Shown: positions 55,189 through 63,839 of the stretch, piece by piece
How positions within the stretch are numbered: the first letter of the stretch is position 1
How the letters are laid out: every line of letters begins with the position of its first letter
DNA from: an uncultured Lachnospiraceae bacterium
GTDB lineage: Bacteria > Bacillota > Clostridia > Lachnospirales > Lachnospiraceae
Assembly (NCBI GenBank): GCA_949840915.1
Contig: CATKXY010000013.1
Coordinates: 21,290-85,289 of the forward strand
Direction: 5' to 3'
DNA: 64,000 nucleotides
Program-made: the position numbers and the translations under genes
The notes under the pieces: model-generated
Databases searched by the model: none
Seen by the model: only the letters and a program-made list of their open reading frames with translations
What the model was told of the DNA's origin: nothing

Positions 55189-56670
55189 ATGAGTCATAAA
55201 AATAAGGAAGGATGCTTTGCTGAGGCTTATCTGACAGTATATCTTACTCTTACGCTGACAATACTTTTGTCTCTTTGCCTGGCTTTGATTGAAGGCGTCA
55301 GACAGAATGTGATTTTCATGGAGGCAGAATGTGTGACGGACATCGGGCTGAACAGTATCTTTGCAGAGTATCACAGAGAGCTGTCTGCACAATATAATCT
55401 ATTTGCTATTGATTCTTCCTATGGAAGCCTTGTGCCTGAGACAGAAGCCACTGTGCGTCATATGGCTGAATATATGAAAAGGAATTTTTCTACAGAGGAG
55501 GTCTTTCTGGATTGGCTCTTTTACCGGGATTTCCTTGGAATAGAGCTGGAAGATATTGAAATGACAAAAGCGTCGTTTTTAACGGACGGAGGAGGAACCG
55601 TATTTCGCAGACGGGCAGCAGAAGCGGTGTGGGATGATATGTATTTAAGCCTATTTCAGGAACTGTGCCATTGGATGCAGGTGGTAGATTCCAAACATCT
55701 GGCAGAACGGGATATTGCAGCAGAAAAGCGCCGTCTCGACAAAATGCTGAGCGATTACGACGGAGAAGAGAAGCAGATATCAGAGACGCAATGGATTACC
55801 GTGGAGGTAGAAAATCCCACGGCAAGTCTGGAAAAAAAGCGTAAGGAAGGAATTCTCAAGTGGGTTGTGGATCATCCTTCGGAGCTTTCTGATAAAAGTC
55901 TGCCTGCGGATGAGCTGATCATGACACGCATGGCTTTGGGACGGGTCAATCAGGGCAACTGGAACATAGAGGACATCGGTGAGGCGGAACAGTTATTGGA
56001 GCGTTTCTTTTTTCAGGAGTATCTGCTGCGCTATATGGGCTATTACGGGGCTGAATCAGAGGAGGATCCATTGTCCTATCAGATTGAGTACCTGGTGGCG
56101 GGTGGAAAAAATGATTTGGAAAACCTCAGAAATGTGGTCAATATTATCTTTGCCATAAGGGAAGCAGCAAACACGGTTTATATTTTTTCCGATCAGGAAA
56201 AATGTTTGGCCGCAGAAGCGTTAGGTTATGTGCTGGCAACTGCAATGACGATACCGGAAGCGGCAGATCTGATAAAACTGATTTTGCTGTTTGGATGGGC
56301 TTTTGCAGAGAGTATTTATGACATGCAGTGTCTGATGGCAGGGGGAAGGGTGCCGCTGATGAAAGACAAGGAGACCTGGCATTATGATCTGGAAAAGGCG
56401 CTGAAGCTGGGAAAGATAGAAAGCACAGCGGAGGATCAGGGCCTGGTCTATGCGGATTATCTCAGGATCTTGATGTTGCTGCAGAATGAGGAGGTTTTAA
56501 CGGCCCGCGCCATGAATATTGTGGAATCTGATATTCGGCAGACCTCGGGCAATATACATTTCCGGCTGGACGGATGTCTGGATGCCTTGGAGGTTTGCGT
56601 CCGGATAAAGAGCGTGTACGGATATGACTGTGAGATTACCAGACAAAAGCAGTACAATGTGATGCAGTAA
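55189..56670 (+). CDS. DUF5702-like Tad-locus protein
   Basis: N-terminal TM (AYLTVYLTLTLTILLSLCLALIEGVRQNVIFMEAECVTDIGLNSIFAEYHRELSAQYNLFAIDSSYG) typical of TadE/G-related DUF5702. Confidence 0.8.
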   Translation: MSHKNKEGCFAEAYLTVYLTLTLTILLSLCLALIEGVRQNVIFMEAECVTDIGLNSIFAEYHRELSAQYNLFAIDSSYGSLVPETEATVRHMAEYMKRNFSTEEVFLDWLFYRDFLGIELEDIEMTKASFLTDGGGTVFRRRAAEAVWDDMYLSLFQELCHWMQVVDSKHLAERDIAAEKRRLDKMLSDYDGEEKQISETQWITVEVENPTASLEKKRKEGILKWVVDHPSELSDKSLPADELIMTRMALGRVNQGNWNIEDIGEAEQLLERFFFQEYLLRYMGYYGAESEEDPLSYQIEYLVAGGKNDLENLRNVVNIIFAIREAANTVYIFSDQEKCLAAEALGYVLATAMTIPEAADLIKLILLFGWAFAESIYDMQCLMAGGRVPLMKDKETWHYDLEKALKLGKIESTAEDQGLVYADYLRILMLLQNEEVLTARAMNIVESDIRQTSGNIHFRLDGCLDALEVCVRIKSVYGYDCEITRQKQYNVMQ

Positions 56671-56690
56671 TATGATCAGGGAGGTGGTCG

Positions 56691-57659
56691 GTGATGCCTT
56701 TTTTATGGAATGCCACTAAGAAACTATTGATAAAATTAAAAAGTCCTTCTCCAAAGTACAGGAAGTATTTCGTCCGCGGTAATTCCATAGAGAAGGTATC
56801 ACTGCCTGCCTTTCTGAGAGTCCGGCTCCCGGCCGCAATGACTGTGGAGGCCGCCATTGTACTGCCGCTTTTTTTCTTCTTTTTTGTCAATTTGGGAAGT
56901 GCCATGGAAATGATGCGTCTGCACGGAAATCTGCAGATTGCCTTATGGGATACGGGTAATAGGATGTGTGTATATGGATATGCGGCGGAAACAATAAAAA
57001 CTGACAAAGACGGCGCAATGGATAAGAGGGGATGGCGGCATGAGCTGGGAGATATTGCGCTGACTTATACTTATGTTAAGAGCAGCATTACAGATTATCT
57101 GGGCGAGACTTATCTGGAGACATCGCCTTTACGCTATGGACAGAATGGCCTGCAGTTTTGGGAGAGCAATGTGATAGAGGCATATGATGACATCACTTCG
57201 GGAGATATGCTGGATATCGTCATGACCTATCAGGTATCGGCACCGCTGGACTTACCTTTTGTGCGCCCTTTCCGGATGTCAAATCGATATTACGGCAGAT
57301 TGTGGACAGGTTATGAGTTGACACAAGCTTCTCATGATCATGATGCGCAGGATGTGGTATATGTAACCGAAAATGGAGAGGTCTATCATGAATCCAGAAA
57401 TTGTACGCATTTAAAACTCCGTATAAGAGAAGTCAGCATGGATGAGGCGGAAGCGGCCAGAAATGCAAATGGAGGCCGCTATGCAGAATGCTCCAAATGC
57501 AAGAGAAGAGCTTTTCAGGGAACCGTGTGGATAGGATTTGAGGGAGATTCCTATCACTATGACAGAGAATGCCCGGGATTAAAGCGAACGGTCTACACGA
57601 TACCGAGGAGGCAGGCGGTTCGGTACAGGCCCTGTTCGCGCTGCGCACCGGGAGTTTAA
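56691..57659 (+). CDS. TadE-like protein with tandem C-terminal Cys-containing repeats
   Basis: AAMTVEAAIVLPLFFFFFVNLGSAMEMM plus two VYHESRNCTHLKLRI...YAECSKC / SYHYDRECPGLKRTV...YRPCSRC units. Confidence 0.8.
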   Translation: MMPFLWNATKKLLIKLKSPSPKYRKYFVRGNSIEKVSLPAFLRVRLPAAMTVEAAIVLPLFFFFFVNLGSAMEMMRLHGNLQIALWDTGNRMCVYGYAAETIKTDKDGAMDKRGWRHELGDIALTYTYVKSSITDYLGETYLETSPLRYGQNGLQFWESNVIEAYDDITSGDMLDIVMTYQVSAPLDLPFVRPFRMSNRYYGRLWTGYELTQASHDHDAQDVVYVTENGEVYHESRNCTHLKLRIREVSMDEAEAARNANGGRYAECSKCKRRAFQGTVWIGFEGDSYHYDRECPGLKRTVYTIPRRQAVRYRPCSRCAPGV

Positions 57660-57674
57660 AAGGCAGGTGTATAC

Positions 57675-58133
57675 TTGGAAGAATATGTTTTTTTGAGAGA
57701 ATGTATTTTGTTGATCTATTTGATGATTCTGGCCGTATTTGACTGGAGAGAGAAAAAGGTGCCGCTTATGCTGCCTGTATTTGGCCTGGCGGCCGCGTTC
57801 ATGAATCTGTTTTATGATTTATATCATGATCCGGCGGAGTGGAAGTGGCTGCTGGCAGCTGCTTTCTTGGGAATTATTCCCGGTATACTGATGCTTGCGG
57901 TAGCCGGGCTTACCGGAAAGGCGGGATGCGGGGATGGTATGGTGTTATTAATTATAGGCTTGCTTACAGACTATAAAAGTTGTATTTTATTACTGTGTTT
58001 TAGTATGCTGCTGATGTCGGTGTTTTGTATAAGCATGTTACTGCTGAAAAAAGCGAAAAGGAATACAAGGCTCCCGTATCTGCCTTTTTTGACAGCGGTA
58101 TATGCGGCGGGCATCCTTGTCAGGCATTGTTAG
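57675..58133 (+). CDS. Second A24-family prepilin peptidase
   Basis: VFDWREKKVPLMLPVFGLAAAF and GLTGKAGCGDGMVLLIIGLL (GxGD motif). Confidence 0.85.
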   Translation: MEEYVFLRECILLIYLMILAVFDWREKKVPLMLPVFGLAAAFMNLFYDLYHDPAEWKWLLAAAFLGIIPGILMLAVAGLTGKAGCGDGMVLLIIGLLTDYKSCILLLCFSMLLMSVFCISMLLLKKAKRNTRLPYLPFLTAVYAAGILVRHC

Positions 58134-58166
58134 GAAGGCCTGATAAAGCGGGAATGGGGTATCGGT

Positions 58167-58601
58167 ATGAAGAAGCTGAATGCATATTTTACAGTGGAGG
58201 CGGCATTGGTGTTTCCGATTGTTTTGGGTGTTATATTGTTCACGATATATTTATTGTTTTTTCAATATGACCGATGCATTTTGGAGCATAGTACAGGAGT
58301 GCTGGCCATGCGGGGATGTACGCTGCAGATTGTTGGCGGAGAGGAGCTGGTGAGGGAATTGCAGGATCAGTCCCGTGAAGAGAATTCAGGTACTCTTGCA
58401 TGGTCTACGGAAGACGCGGAAATCAGTCTGAGAAAAAATTGTGTTTCAATACGACGCTCGGGAGGATTGAATTTTCCGTTTCGAGGTTATTGGCCGGAGA
58501 GCATAGATTGTGTCTGGAAATGGAGTGTCATTCGTGAAAGCCATCGGATCAGGCCGGTAAATTTTATAAGGAACTACAGAAAAATAATGGGAGGAAAGTA
58601 G
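58167..58601 (+). CDS. TadE-like minor pilin/pseudopilin
   Basis: MKKLNAYFTVEAALVFPIVLGVILFTIYLLFFQYDRCILEH. Confidence 0.85.
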   Translation: MKKLNAYFTVEAALVFPIVLGVILFTIYLLFFQYDRCILEHSTGVLAMRGCTLQIVGGEELVRELQDQSREENSGTLAWSTEDAEISLRKNCVSIRRSGGLNFPFRGYWPESIDCVWKWSVIRESHRIRPVNFIRNYRKIMGGK

Positions 58602-59741
58602 ATGTTAGATGCAGAATTTGTGAGGAGCTTGCAGAGTAATTATGAAAGGATTCATCTGTCGGAGAAACCGGATGAGCAGAGATACCAGTATTGTATTCTG
58701 ACCCGCGGCGGCATCAAGGGCTTGCTTCCCTGCAGTCTCCGCTATATCAATGGTCAGGCTTATCTCTATTATGATATTACATCCAGACAGAATGTGGCGC
58801 AATTATATGGAAAAGGAGTGATAGACAGGGCATGGGTAAAAGACTTCTTTTGGAGTTACAGACAGGTGCGTCAGGAAATGGCAAGATTTCTGCTGGATGA
58901 GGAAAATATTCTTATATATCCGGAACAGATTTTTCAGGATATGAGCAGCCACAGTTTTTTCTTCTTATATCTGCCTTATCACGAGGAAGGAAATGGTCTG
59001 CTGCAGTTTTTGGAGTTTGTGCTGGGGCATATGAATTATGAGGACGAAATACTTGTGGAATGCGTCTATTCCATGTATGAGCAGTATGAAAAGGCCGGAG
59101 GAGCGTACCTTCAGGAGAAAATCTTTGAGGATGCGAAACGCCTGGAGGAAAAGGAAGAAGCAGCCGCTCCCCGGGATGTATCCGGGGCAGAATCAGAGTT
59201 GATGGGGGATGGCACGGTATCCGGGTCAGAAAGAGCAGAGGCAGCCGCCTCACAGCAGGACATGCCCAAACAGGACAAAAAAGGTATCTTCCGATATCTG
59301 GGAGGAAAGAAAAAGAAAGCGGAGGAACAAAAGGATGCTTACAGGGAAAGCAGGCTGGCTGCTATGGAAGGGCGGGCTGTCGCAGATGAAAATGTATACG
59401 AGGATGAAGACTGCGGAAAAACTATCTATATGGAACAGACGGAGGAGGGATCCCCGGTACATAGGCTCTACACACCTGACGGCAGGGTAGCCATGCCGCT
59501 GGATACGGAGAATGTCACCATAGGAAAACAGAGAGGTGAGGTGGACTTGCTGCTGGAGGATGAATCCGTGAGCAGGCTTCATGCCAGAATTTATCTGGAG
59601 GATAACATAGTGTATCTGGAGGATTTAAATTCTACTAACGGGACGTTCAAAAACGGACTGCGTCTCCAGCCATACGAAAAGCGAAGGCTGGAAGAGGGCG
59701 ACGAGGTGCGGTTCGGTAAATTATTATTTGTATATCGTTGA
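58602..59741 (+). CDS. DUF6382-like N-terminus plus C-terminal FHA domain
   Basis: C-terminal VTIGKQRGEVDLLLEDESVSRLHARIYLEDNIVYLEDLNSTNGTFKNGLRLQPYEKRRLEEGDEVRFGKLLFVY: FHA signature. Confidence 0.9.
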   Translation: MLDAEFVRSLQSNYERIHLSEKPDEQRYQYCILTRGGIKGLLPCSLRYINGQAYLYYDITSRQNVAQLYGKGVIDRAWVKDFFWSYRQVRQEMARFLLDEENILIYPEQIFQDMSSHSFFFLYLPYHEEGNGLLQFLEFVLGHMNYEDEILVECVYSMYEQYEKAGGAYLQEKIFEDAKRLEEKEEAAAPRDVSGAESELMGDGTVSGSERAEAAASQQDMPKQDKKGIFRYLGGKKKKAEEQKDAYRESRLAAMEGRAVADENVYEDEDCGKTIYMEQTEEGSPVHRLYTPDGRVAMPLDTENVTIGKQRGEVDLLLEDESVSRLHARIYLEDNIVYLEDLNSTNGTFKNGLRLQPYEKRRLEEGDEVRFGKLLFVYR

Positions 59742-59814
59742 TGCTTCCCGGTTGACGAGGAGGGGTAAAGAGTGGTACATTTGAGTGAGAGTTGCAAATA
59801 TTTACGGGAAGAGG

Positions 59815-60435
59815 ATGGAATGGTTGCTGAGAAGATACAGGAATTGGCCCTTTGTAAGCACGGCTTTGGTTGTAGTTAATGTCGTTGTGTTCTGTTTTTG
59901 CGTTTTTACAGGTGAACTCCTTTACTCCAGGGGAGGAGTGGAGAGTTTCGGCATTTTAGAGCGGCATGAGTACGGAAGGCTGCTCTGGGCCCTGTTTTTG
60001 CACAGTGATACGGCGCATTTGTTTAACAATATGATTATCTTGTTTTTTCTGGGCGCCATGCTGGAGAAAGAAACCGGCCATATTTGGCTTGCGGTGATTT
60101 ATTTTCTGTCCGGTCTGGGCGGGAATATTGTATCGTTAATCAGGAAAGTAATGACAGCGAGCCCTTCTCTCTCCGTCGGTGCAAGCGGCGCAGTCTTCGG
60201 TCTGGATGGTCTGCTGTTGGCGCTGGTCATATTTTCACCGGATTTTAGAAATGCGGTGTCCCCCGGCAGGGTGATGCTGATGATCATATTATCCGTATAT
60301 GATGGATTTATGGGCAGTAATATAGATAATGCTGCTCATGTCGGCGGACTTGTTATAGGGTTTCTCACCGGATCTGTTTTTGTGATAGTAAGAAATCTGC
60401 GAAATAAAAAGAATAGACGAGAGGTACAGCTTTGA
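59815..60435 (+). CDS. Rhomboid family intramembrane serine protease
   Basis: LLWALFLHSDTAHLFNNMIILFFLGAMLEKETG; SVGASGAVFGLDGLLL (GxSG catalytic Ser); NIDNAAHVGGLVIGFLTG (catalytic His). Confidence 0.94.
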   Translation: MEWLLRRYRNWPFVSTALVVVNVVVFCFCVFTGELLYSRGGVESFGILERHEYGRLLWALFLHSDTAHLFNNMIILFFLGAMLEKETGHIWLAVIYFLSGLGGNIVSLIRKVMTASPSLSVGASGAVFGLDGLLLALVIFSPDFRNAVSPGRVMLMIILSVYDGFMGSNIDNAAHVGGLVIGFLTGSVFVIVRNLRNKKNRREVQL

Positions 60436-61427
60436 ATATTCATATCTATTATGGCGGAAGAGGTATAATTGACGATCCCACCAGTTATGTTATCAGAAAG
60501 ATGCAGGAAGTGCTGGAGGAGCTGCGTGTCAATGTGACGCGCTACAATCTGTATGAATTGAAAAATACCATTCCAACACTGCCTCAGACTTTGAAAGATG
60601 CCGACGGTATTATACTTGCGACTACAGTGGAGTGGTTTGGTATCGGCGGATATATGCAGCAGTTTTTGGATGCCTGCTGGCTTTATGGTGACAAAGAACG
60701 TATTGCCGGAATTTATATGTGTCCCATTGTTATGTCTACCACTTATGGTGAGCGTGAGGCAAAGCTGGATCTGGCGAATGCATGGGAGATACTGGGTGGT
60801 CTGCCCTGCAGTGGTATCTGTGGGTATATTGAGAATACTCTGACTCTGGAGATGAATGAAAATTATACTAAGATCATCGAGAAAAAGGCGGAGAACCTTT
60901 ATCGGACCATCAATCAGCGCGCGGCAAATTTCCCTGCAAGCAATCAGGCTGTGCGTCAAAAGATAGCGGTGTCTCCTGCGATCGATCTGTCGCCCCAGGA
61001 GACGGAACAATTATCCAGTTATGTGGCAGACGACAGATATGTACAGCGTCAGAAGGAAGATATTCGAGAGCTTGCAAGCCTTTTTCGGGATAAACTGAAT
61101 CAGGGTGGTGAGGGTGAGGAGGAATATATCTCCGAGCTGCGGAAGGTCTTTAAACCACAGGCTGGCTTTCATGCCGTCTGCGTTATCAATATCGAAGAAA
61201 AGAGCAAAGCGCTTGTACTGGACATTAAAGGGCCTGATTTGGAATGTGATTACGGTTCCTGTGAACAGCCGGATATGGTGCTGAATACAGGGAGGACCAC
61301 GATGGAAGATATTGTGAACGGCCGTATGACTTTCCAGAGAGCTTTTATGTCCGGCGTTATGACAACCAAGGGTGATATGAAGCTTTTGCGGATGCTGGAT
61401 CAGGTATTTGCTTTTGAAGAGAAGTAA
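60432..61427 (+). CDS. Flavodoxin-like plus SCP2 sterol-binding-like fusion protein
   Basis: N-terminal IHIYYGGRGIIDDPTSYVIRKMQEVLEELRVNVTRYNLYEL...DADGIILATTVEWFGIGGYMQQFLDACWLYG; C-terminal SKALVLDIKGPDLECDYGSCEQPDMVLNTGRTTMEDIVNGRMTFQRAFMSGVMTTKGDMKLLRMLDQVF. Confidence 0.8.
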   Translation: MNIHIYYGGRGIIDDPTSYVIRKMQEVLEELRVNVTRYNLYELKNTIPTLPQTLKDADGIILATTVEWFGIGGYMQQFLDACWLYGDKERIAGIYMCPIVMSTTYGEREAKLDLANAWEILGGLPCSGICGYIENTLTLEMNENYTKIIEKKAENLYRTINQRAANFPASNQAVRQKIAVSPAIDLSPQETEQLSSYVADDRYVQRQKEDIRELASLFRDKLNQGGEGEEEYISELRKVFKPQAGFHAVCVINIEEKSKALVLDIKGPDLECDYGSCEQPDMVLNTGRTTMEDIVNGRMTFQRAFMSGVMTTKGDMKLLRMLDQVFAFEEK

Positions 61428-61459
61428 GAGAATATCAATTTGGGAGGCTGGAAGAAAGC

Positions 61460-61870
61460 ATGAAAAAGGACAATTGCATTTTTTGTAAAATAGCAAACGG
61501 AGAAATTCCATCCAAGACTATATATGAGGATGAACATTTCCGTGTGATTCTGGATCTGGGACCGGCCGCCAGAGGTCATGCCCTGCTGATCCCCAAGGAG
61601 CATGCGGATAACCTCTATGAGCTTCCGGCGGAACTGGCAGCGGAAGTACTGCCTGCTGCAAAGAAGATTGCCGCCAAAATGAGACAGAAATTGCAGTGCG
61701 ACGGTTTGAACCTTGTGCAGAACAATGGTGAAACGGCCGGACAGACAGTGATGCATTTTCATTTGCATATGATTCCCCGTTATGAGAATGACGGGCAGCA
61801 GATCAACTGGATTCCCGGAGAGCCGTCTGAGGAAGAACTTGAAGCTGTTATGAGACAGCTTGCGGAATAG
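61460..61870 (+). CDS. HIT family protein
   Basis: CIFCKIANGEIPSKTIYEDEHFRVILDLGPAARGHALLIPKEH...GLNLVQNNGETAGQTVMHFHLHMIPRY. Confidence 0.97.
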   Translation: MKKDNCIFCKIANGEIPSKTIYEDEHFRVILDLGPAARGHALLIPKEHADNLYELPAELAAEVLPAAKKIAAKMRQKLQCDGLNLVQNNGETAGQTVMHFHLHMIPRYENDGQQINWIPGEPSEEELEAVMRQLAE

Positions 61871-61885
61871 ACTGGGAGTATGCTG

Positions 61886-62728
61886 ATGAGAACAATTGAT
61901 GTCAAGATCGTTACGGACAATATCAAAGAAATGTGCATAGAGGCAAATCATTTTCTCTCGGAGGATATGGCGGAAGCGCTGCAGACAGCCCATGCGAAGG
62001 AAAAATCCCCACTGGGAAAACAGATTTTAGATCAGTTACGGGAGAATCTGCAGATTGCAGGGGAGGATATGATACCTATCTGCCAGGATACCGGTATGGC
62101 GGTTATCTTTGCGGAGATCGGGCAGGATGTTCATTTTGAGGGCGGCTTGCTGGAGGATGCAATCAATGAAGGAGTGCGCCGGGGCTATGTTGACGGATTT
62201 CTGCGTAAATCTGTAGTCAAGGATCCTCTGTACCGGGATAATACAAAAGATAATACTCCGGCAATCATTCATTATAGCATTGTCGCAGGTGATAAGGTAA
62301 AGCTCACGGTGGCACCTAAAGGATTTGGAAGTGAGAATATGAGCCGTGTTTTTATGCTCAAGCCTGCAGACGGTGTGGAAGGAGTCAAACAGGCAGTGCT
62401 CACAGCGGTGAAGGATGCGGGACCGAATGCCTGCCCTCCCATGGTGGTAGGGGTCGGCATCGGCGGAACTTTTGAGAAATGTGCTCTCATGGCAAAGCAT
62501 GCGCTGACCCGCCCTGTGAATGAGCGTTCGGACATTCCATATGTGAGAGACCTTGAGGAGGAATTGTTGAACAGAATCAATGGTTCCGGAATAGGACCCG
62601 GTGGTCTGGGCGGAAGCACTACGGCTTTTGCGGTCAATATAAACACATATCCCACTCATATTGCAGGACTGCCGGTTGCGGTCAATATCTGTTGTCATGT
62701 AAACCGTCATGCGGTTAGAGTGATCTGA
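61886..62728 (+). CDS. Class I fumarate hydratase alpha subunit
   Basis: ICQDTGMAVIFAEIGQDV; GYVDGFLRKSVVKDPL; VGVGIGGTFEKCALMAKHAL; GIGPGGLGGSTTAFAVNI. Confidence 0.95.
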   Translation: MRTIDVKIVTDNIKEMCIEANHFLSEDMAEALQTAHAKEKSPLGKQILDQLRENLQIAGEDMIPICQDTGMAVIFAEIGQDVHFEGGLLEDAINEGVRRGYVDGFLRKSVVKDPLYRDNTKDNTPAIIHYSIVAGDKVKLTVAPKGFGSENMSRVFMLKPADGVEGVKQAVLTAVKDAGPNACPPMVVGVGIGGTFEKCALMAKHALTRPVNERSDIPYVRDLEEELLNRINGSGIGPGGLGGSTTAFAVNINTYPTHIAGLPVAVNICCHVNRHAVRVI

Positions 62729-62783
62729 GCAGATTTGGCTGACTGAAGATTTGCCGGAAATGTCGGAAAGGCGGATATACAAT

Positions 62784-63356
62784 ATGAATAAACATATCAG
62801 AGTACCACTTGATTCCGCGGATGCGGCAAATCTCCGTGCTGGAGACTATGTCTATCTGACGGGTACCATTTATACGGCCAGAGACGCCGCACATAAAAGA
62901 ATGTATGACGCGTTGCAAAAAGGCGAAGCCTTACCCTTGGAAGTGACGGATAATGTCATATATTATATGGGGCCGTCCCCCGCCCGGGAGGGAAGACCGA
63001 TAGGCTCTGCAGGCCCTACCACAGCAAGCCGGATGGACAAATATGCGCCTTCTTTGCTGGATCTGGGTCTGAAAGGGATGATTGGCAAAGGAAAACGGTC
63101 AGAGGATGTGAAGAAAGCCATTATCCGTAATGGAGCAGTGTACTTTGCGGCAGTAGGCGGTGCGGGGGCGCTTCTCTCCCGTTCCATCACACAGTCCGAA
63201 GTGATTGCATATGATGATTTGGGGACAGAGGCAATTCGCAGGCTTGAGGTAGAGAATTTTCCTGTTATAGTGGTTATAGACTCTCTGGGAAATAATTTAT
63301 ATGAGACGGCTGTTCAGGAATACAGAACCGAAGAGGGACAGGCGGCAGAAGAATAA
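62784..63356 (+). CDS. Class I fumarate hydratase beta subunit
   Basis: LRAGDYVYLTGTIYTARDAAHKRMYDAL; YYMGPSPAREGRPIGSAGPTTASRMDKYAP; MIGKGKRSEDVKKA. Confidence 0.95.
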   Translation: MNKHIRVPLDSADAANLRAGDYVYLTGTIYTARDAAHKRMYDALQKGEALPLEVTDNVIYYMGPSPAREGRPIGSAGPTTASRMDKYAPSLLDLGLKGMIGKGKRSEDVKKAIIRNGAVYFAAVGGAGALLSRSITQSEVIAYDDLGTEAIRRLEVENFPVIVVIDSLGNNLYETAVQEYRTEEGQAAEE

Positions 63357-63423
63357 TTCCTTATAGGTAGGCAGTGCCGTGGTCCGAATCATAAGTATTG
63401 TCGAAAGGTTTTTAAAAAAGCGA

Positions 63424-63452
63424 TTGACAAACAGGGCCTCCTTAGGTATAAT
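63424..63452 (+). promoter_or_regulatory. Consensus sigma-A promoter for tRNA-Ser
   Basis: TTGACA (63424-63429)-N17-TATAAT (63447-63452). Confidence 0.85.
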
Positions 63453-63511
63453 AATTTTTGCGTCACAGAGGTGACAAAACAGCATATTGGCAGAGTCGCA
63501 GTTCGGATTAC

Positions 63512-63599
63512 GGAGAAATACTCAAGAGGCCGAAGAGGCGCCCCTGCTAAGGGTGTAGGTCGGGCAACCGGCGCGAGGGTTCAAATCCCTCTTTCTCCG
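63512..63599 (+). tRNA. tRNA-Ser (anticodon GCT)
   Basis: GGAGAAATACTCAAGAGGCCGAAGAGGCGCCCCTGCTAAGGGTGTAGGTCGGGCAACCGGCGCGAGGGTTCAAATCCCTCTTTCTCCG; class II tRNA with long variable arm, anticodon loop CTGCTAA. Confidence 0.95.
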
Positions 63600-63619
63600 C
63601 TCACTCTGCCAGATAGTTT

Positions 63620-63654
63620 CAGCAGCGTCCAGAAGGATGCTGCTGATTTGTTTT
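63620..63654 (+). terminator. Intrinsic terminator of tRNA-Ser
   Basis: CAGCAGCGTCC-AGAA-GGATGCTGCTG, 11-bp stem (one GU) followed by ATTTGTTTT. Confidence 0.8.
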
Positions 63655-63725
63655 ATACCGGACATAGGTAATAGGTATGTTTTGCTCATGAAATACAAAA
63701 AATAGTAAAAATGTAGTAAAATCTG

Positions 63726-63755
63726 TTGACAAGCATTGGAAAGATGTGCTATCAT
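63726..63755 (+). promoter_or_regulatory. rRNA operon promoter P1
   Basis: TTGACA (63726-63731)-N18-TATCAT (63750-63755). Confidence 0.65.
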
Positions 63756-63810
63756 GAAATTCCACTGCGAAAGTTGATTTTTGCGGTGGAAAATTTTCTA
63801 AAAAAAGTAG

Positions 63811-63839
63811 TTGACAAAGCAAAACACCTATGATACTAT
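63811..63839 (+). promoter_or_regulatory. rRNA operon promoter P2
   Basis: TTGACA (63811-63816)-N17-TACTAT (63834-63839). Confidence 0.65.
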
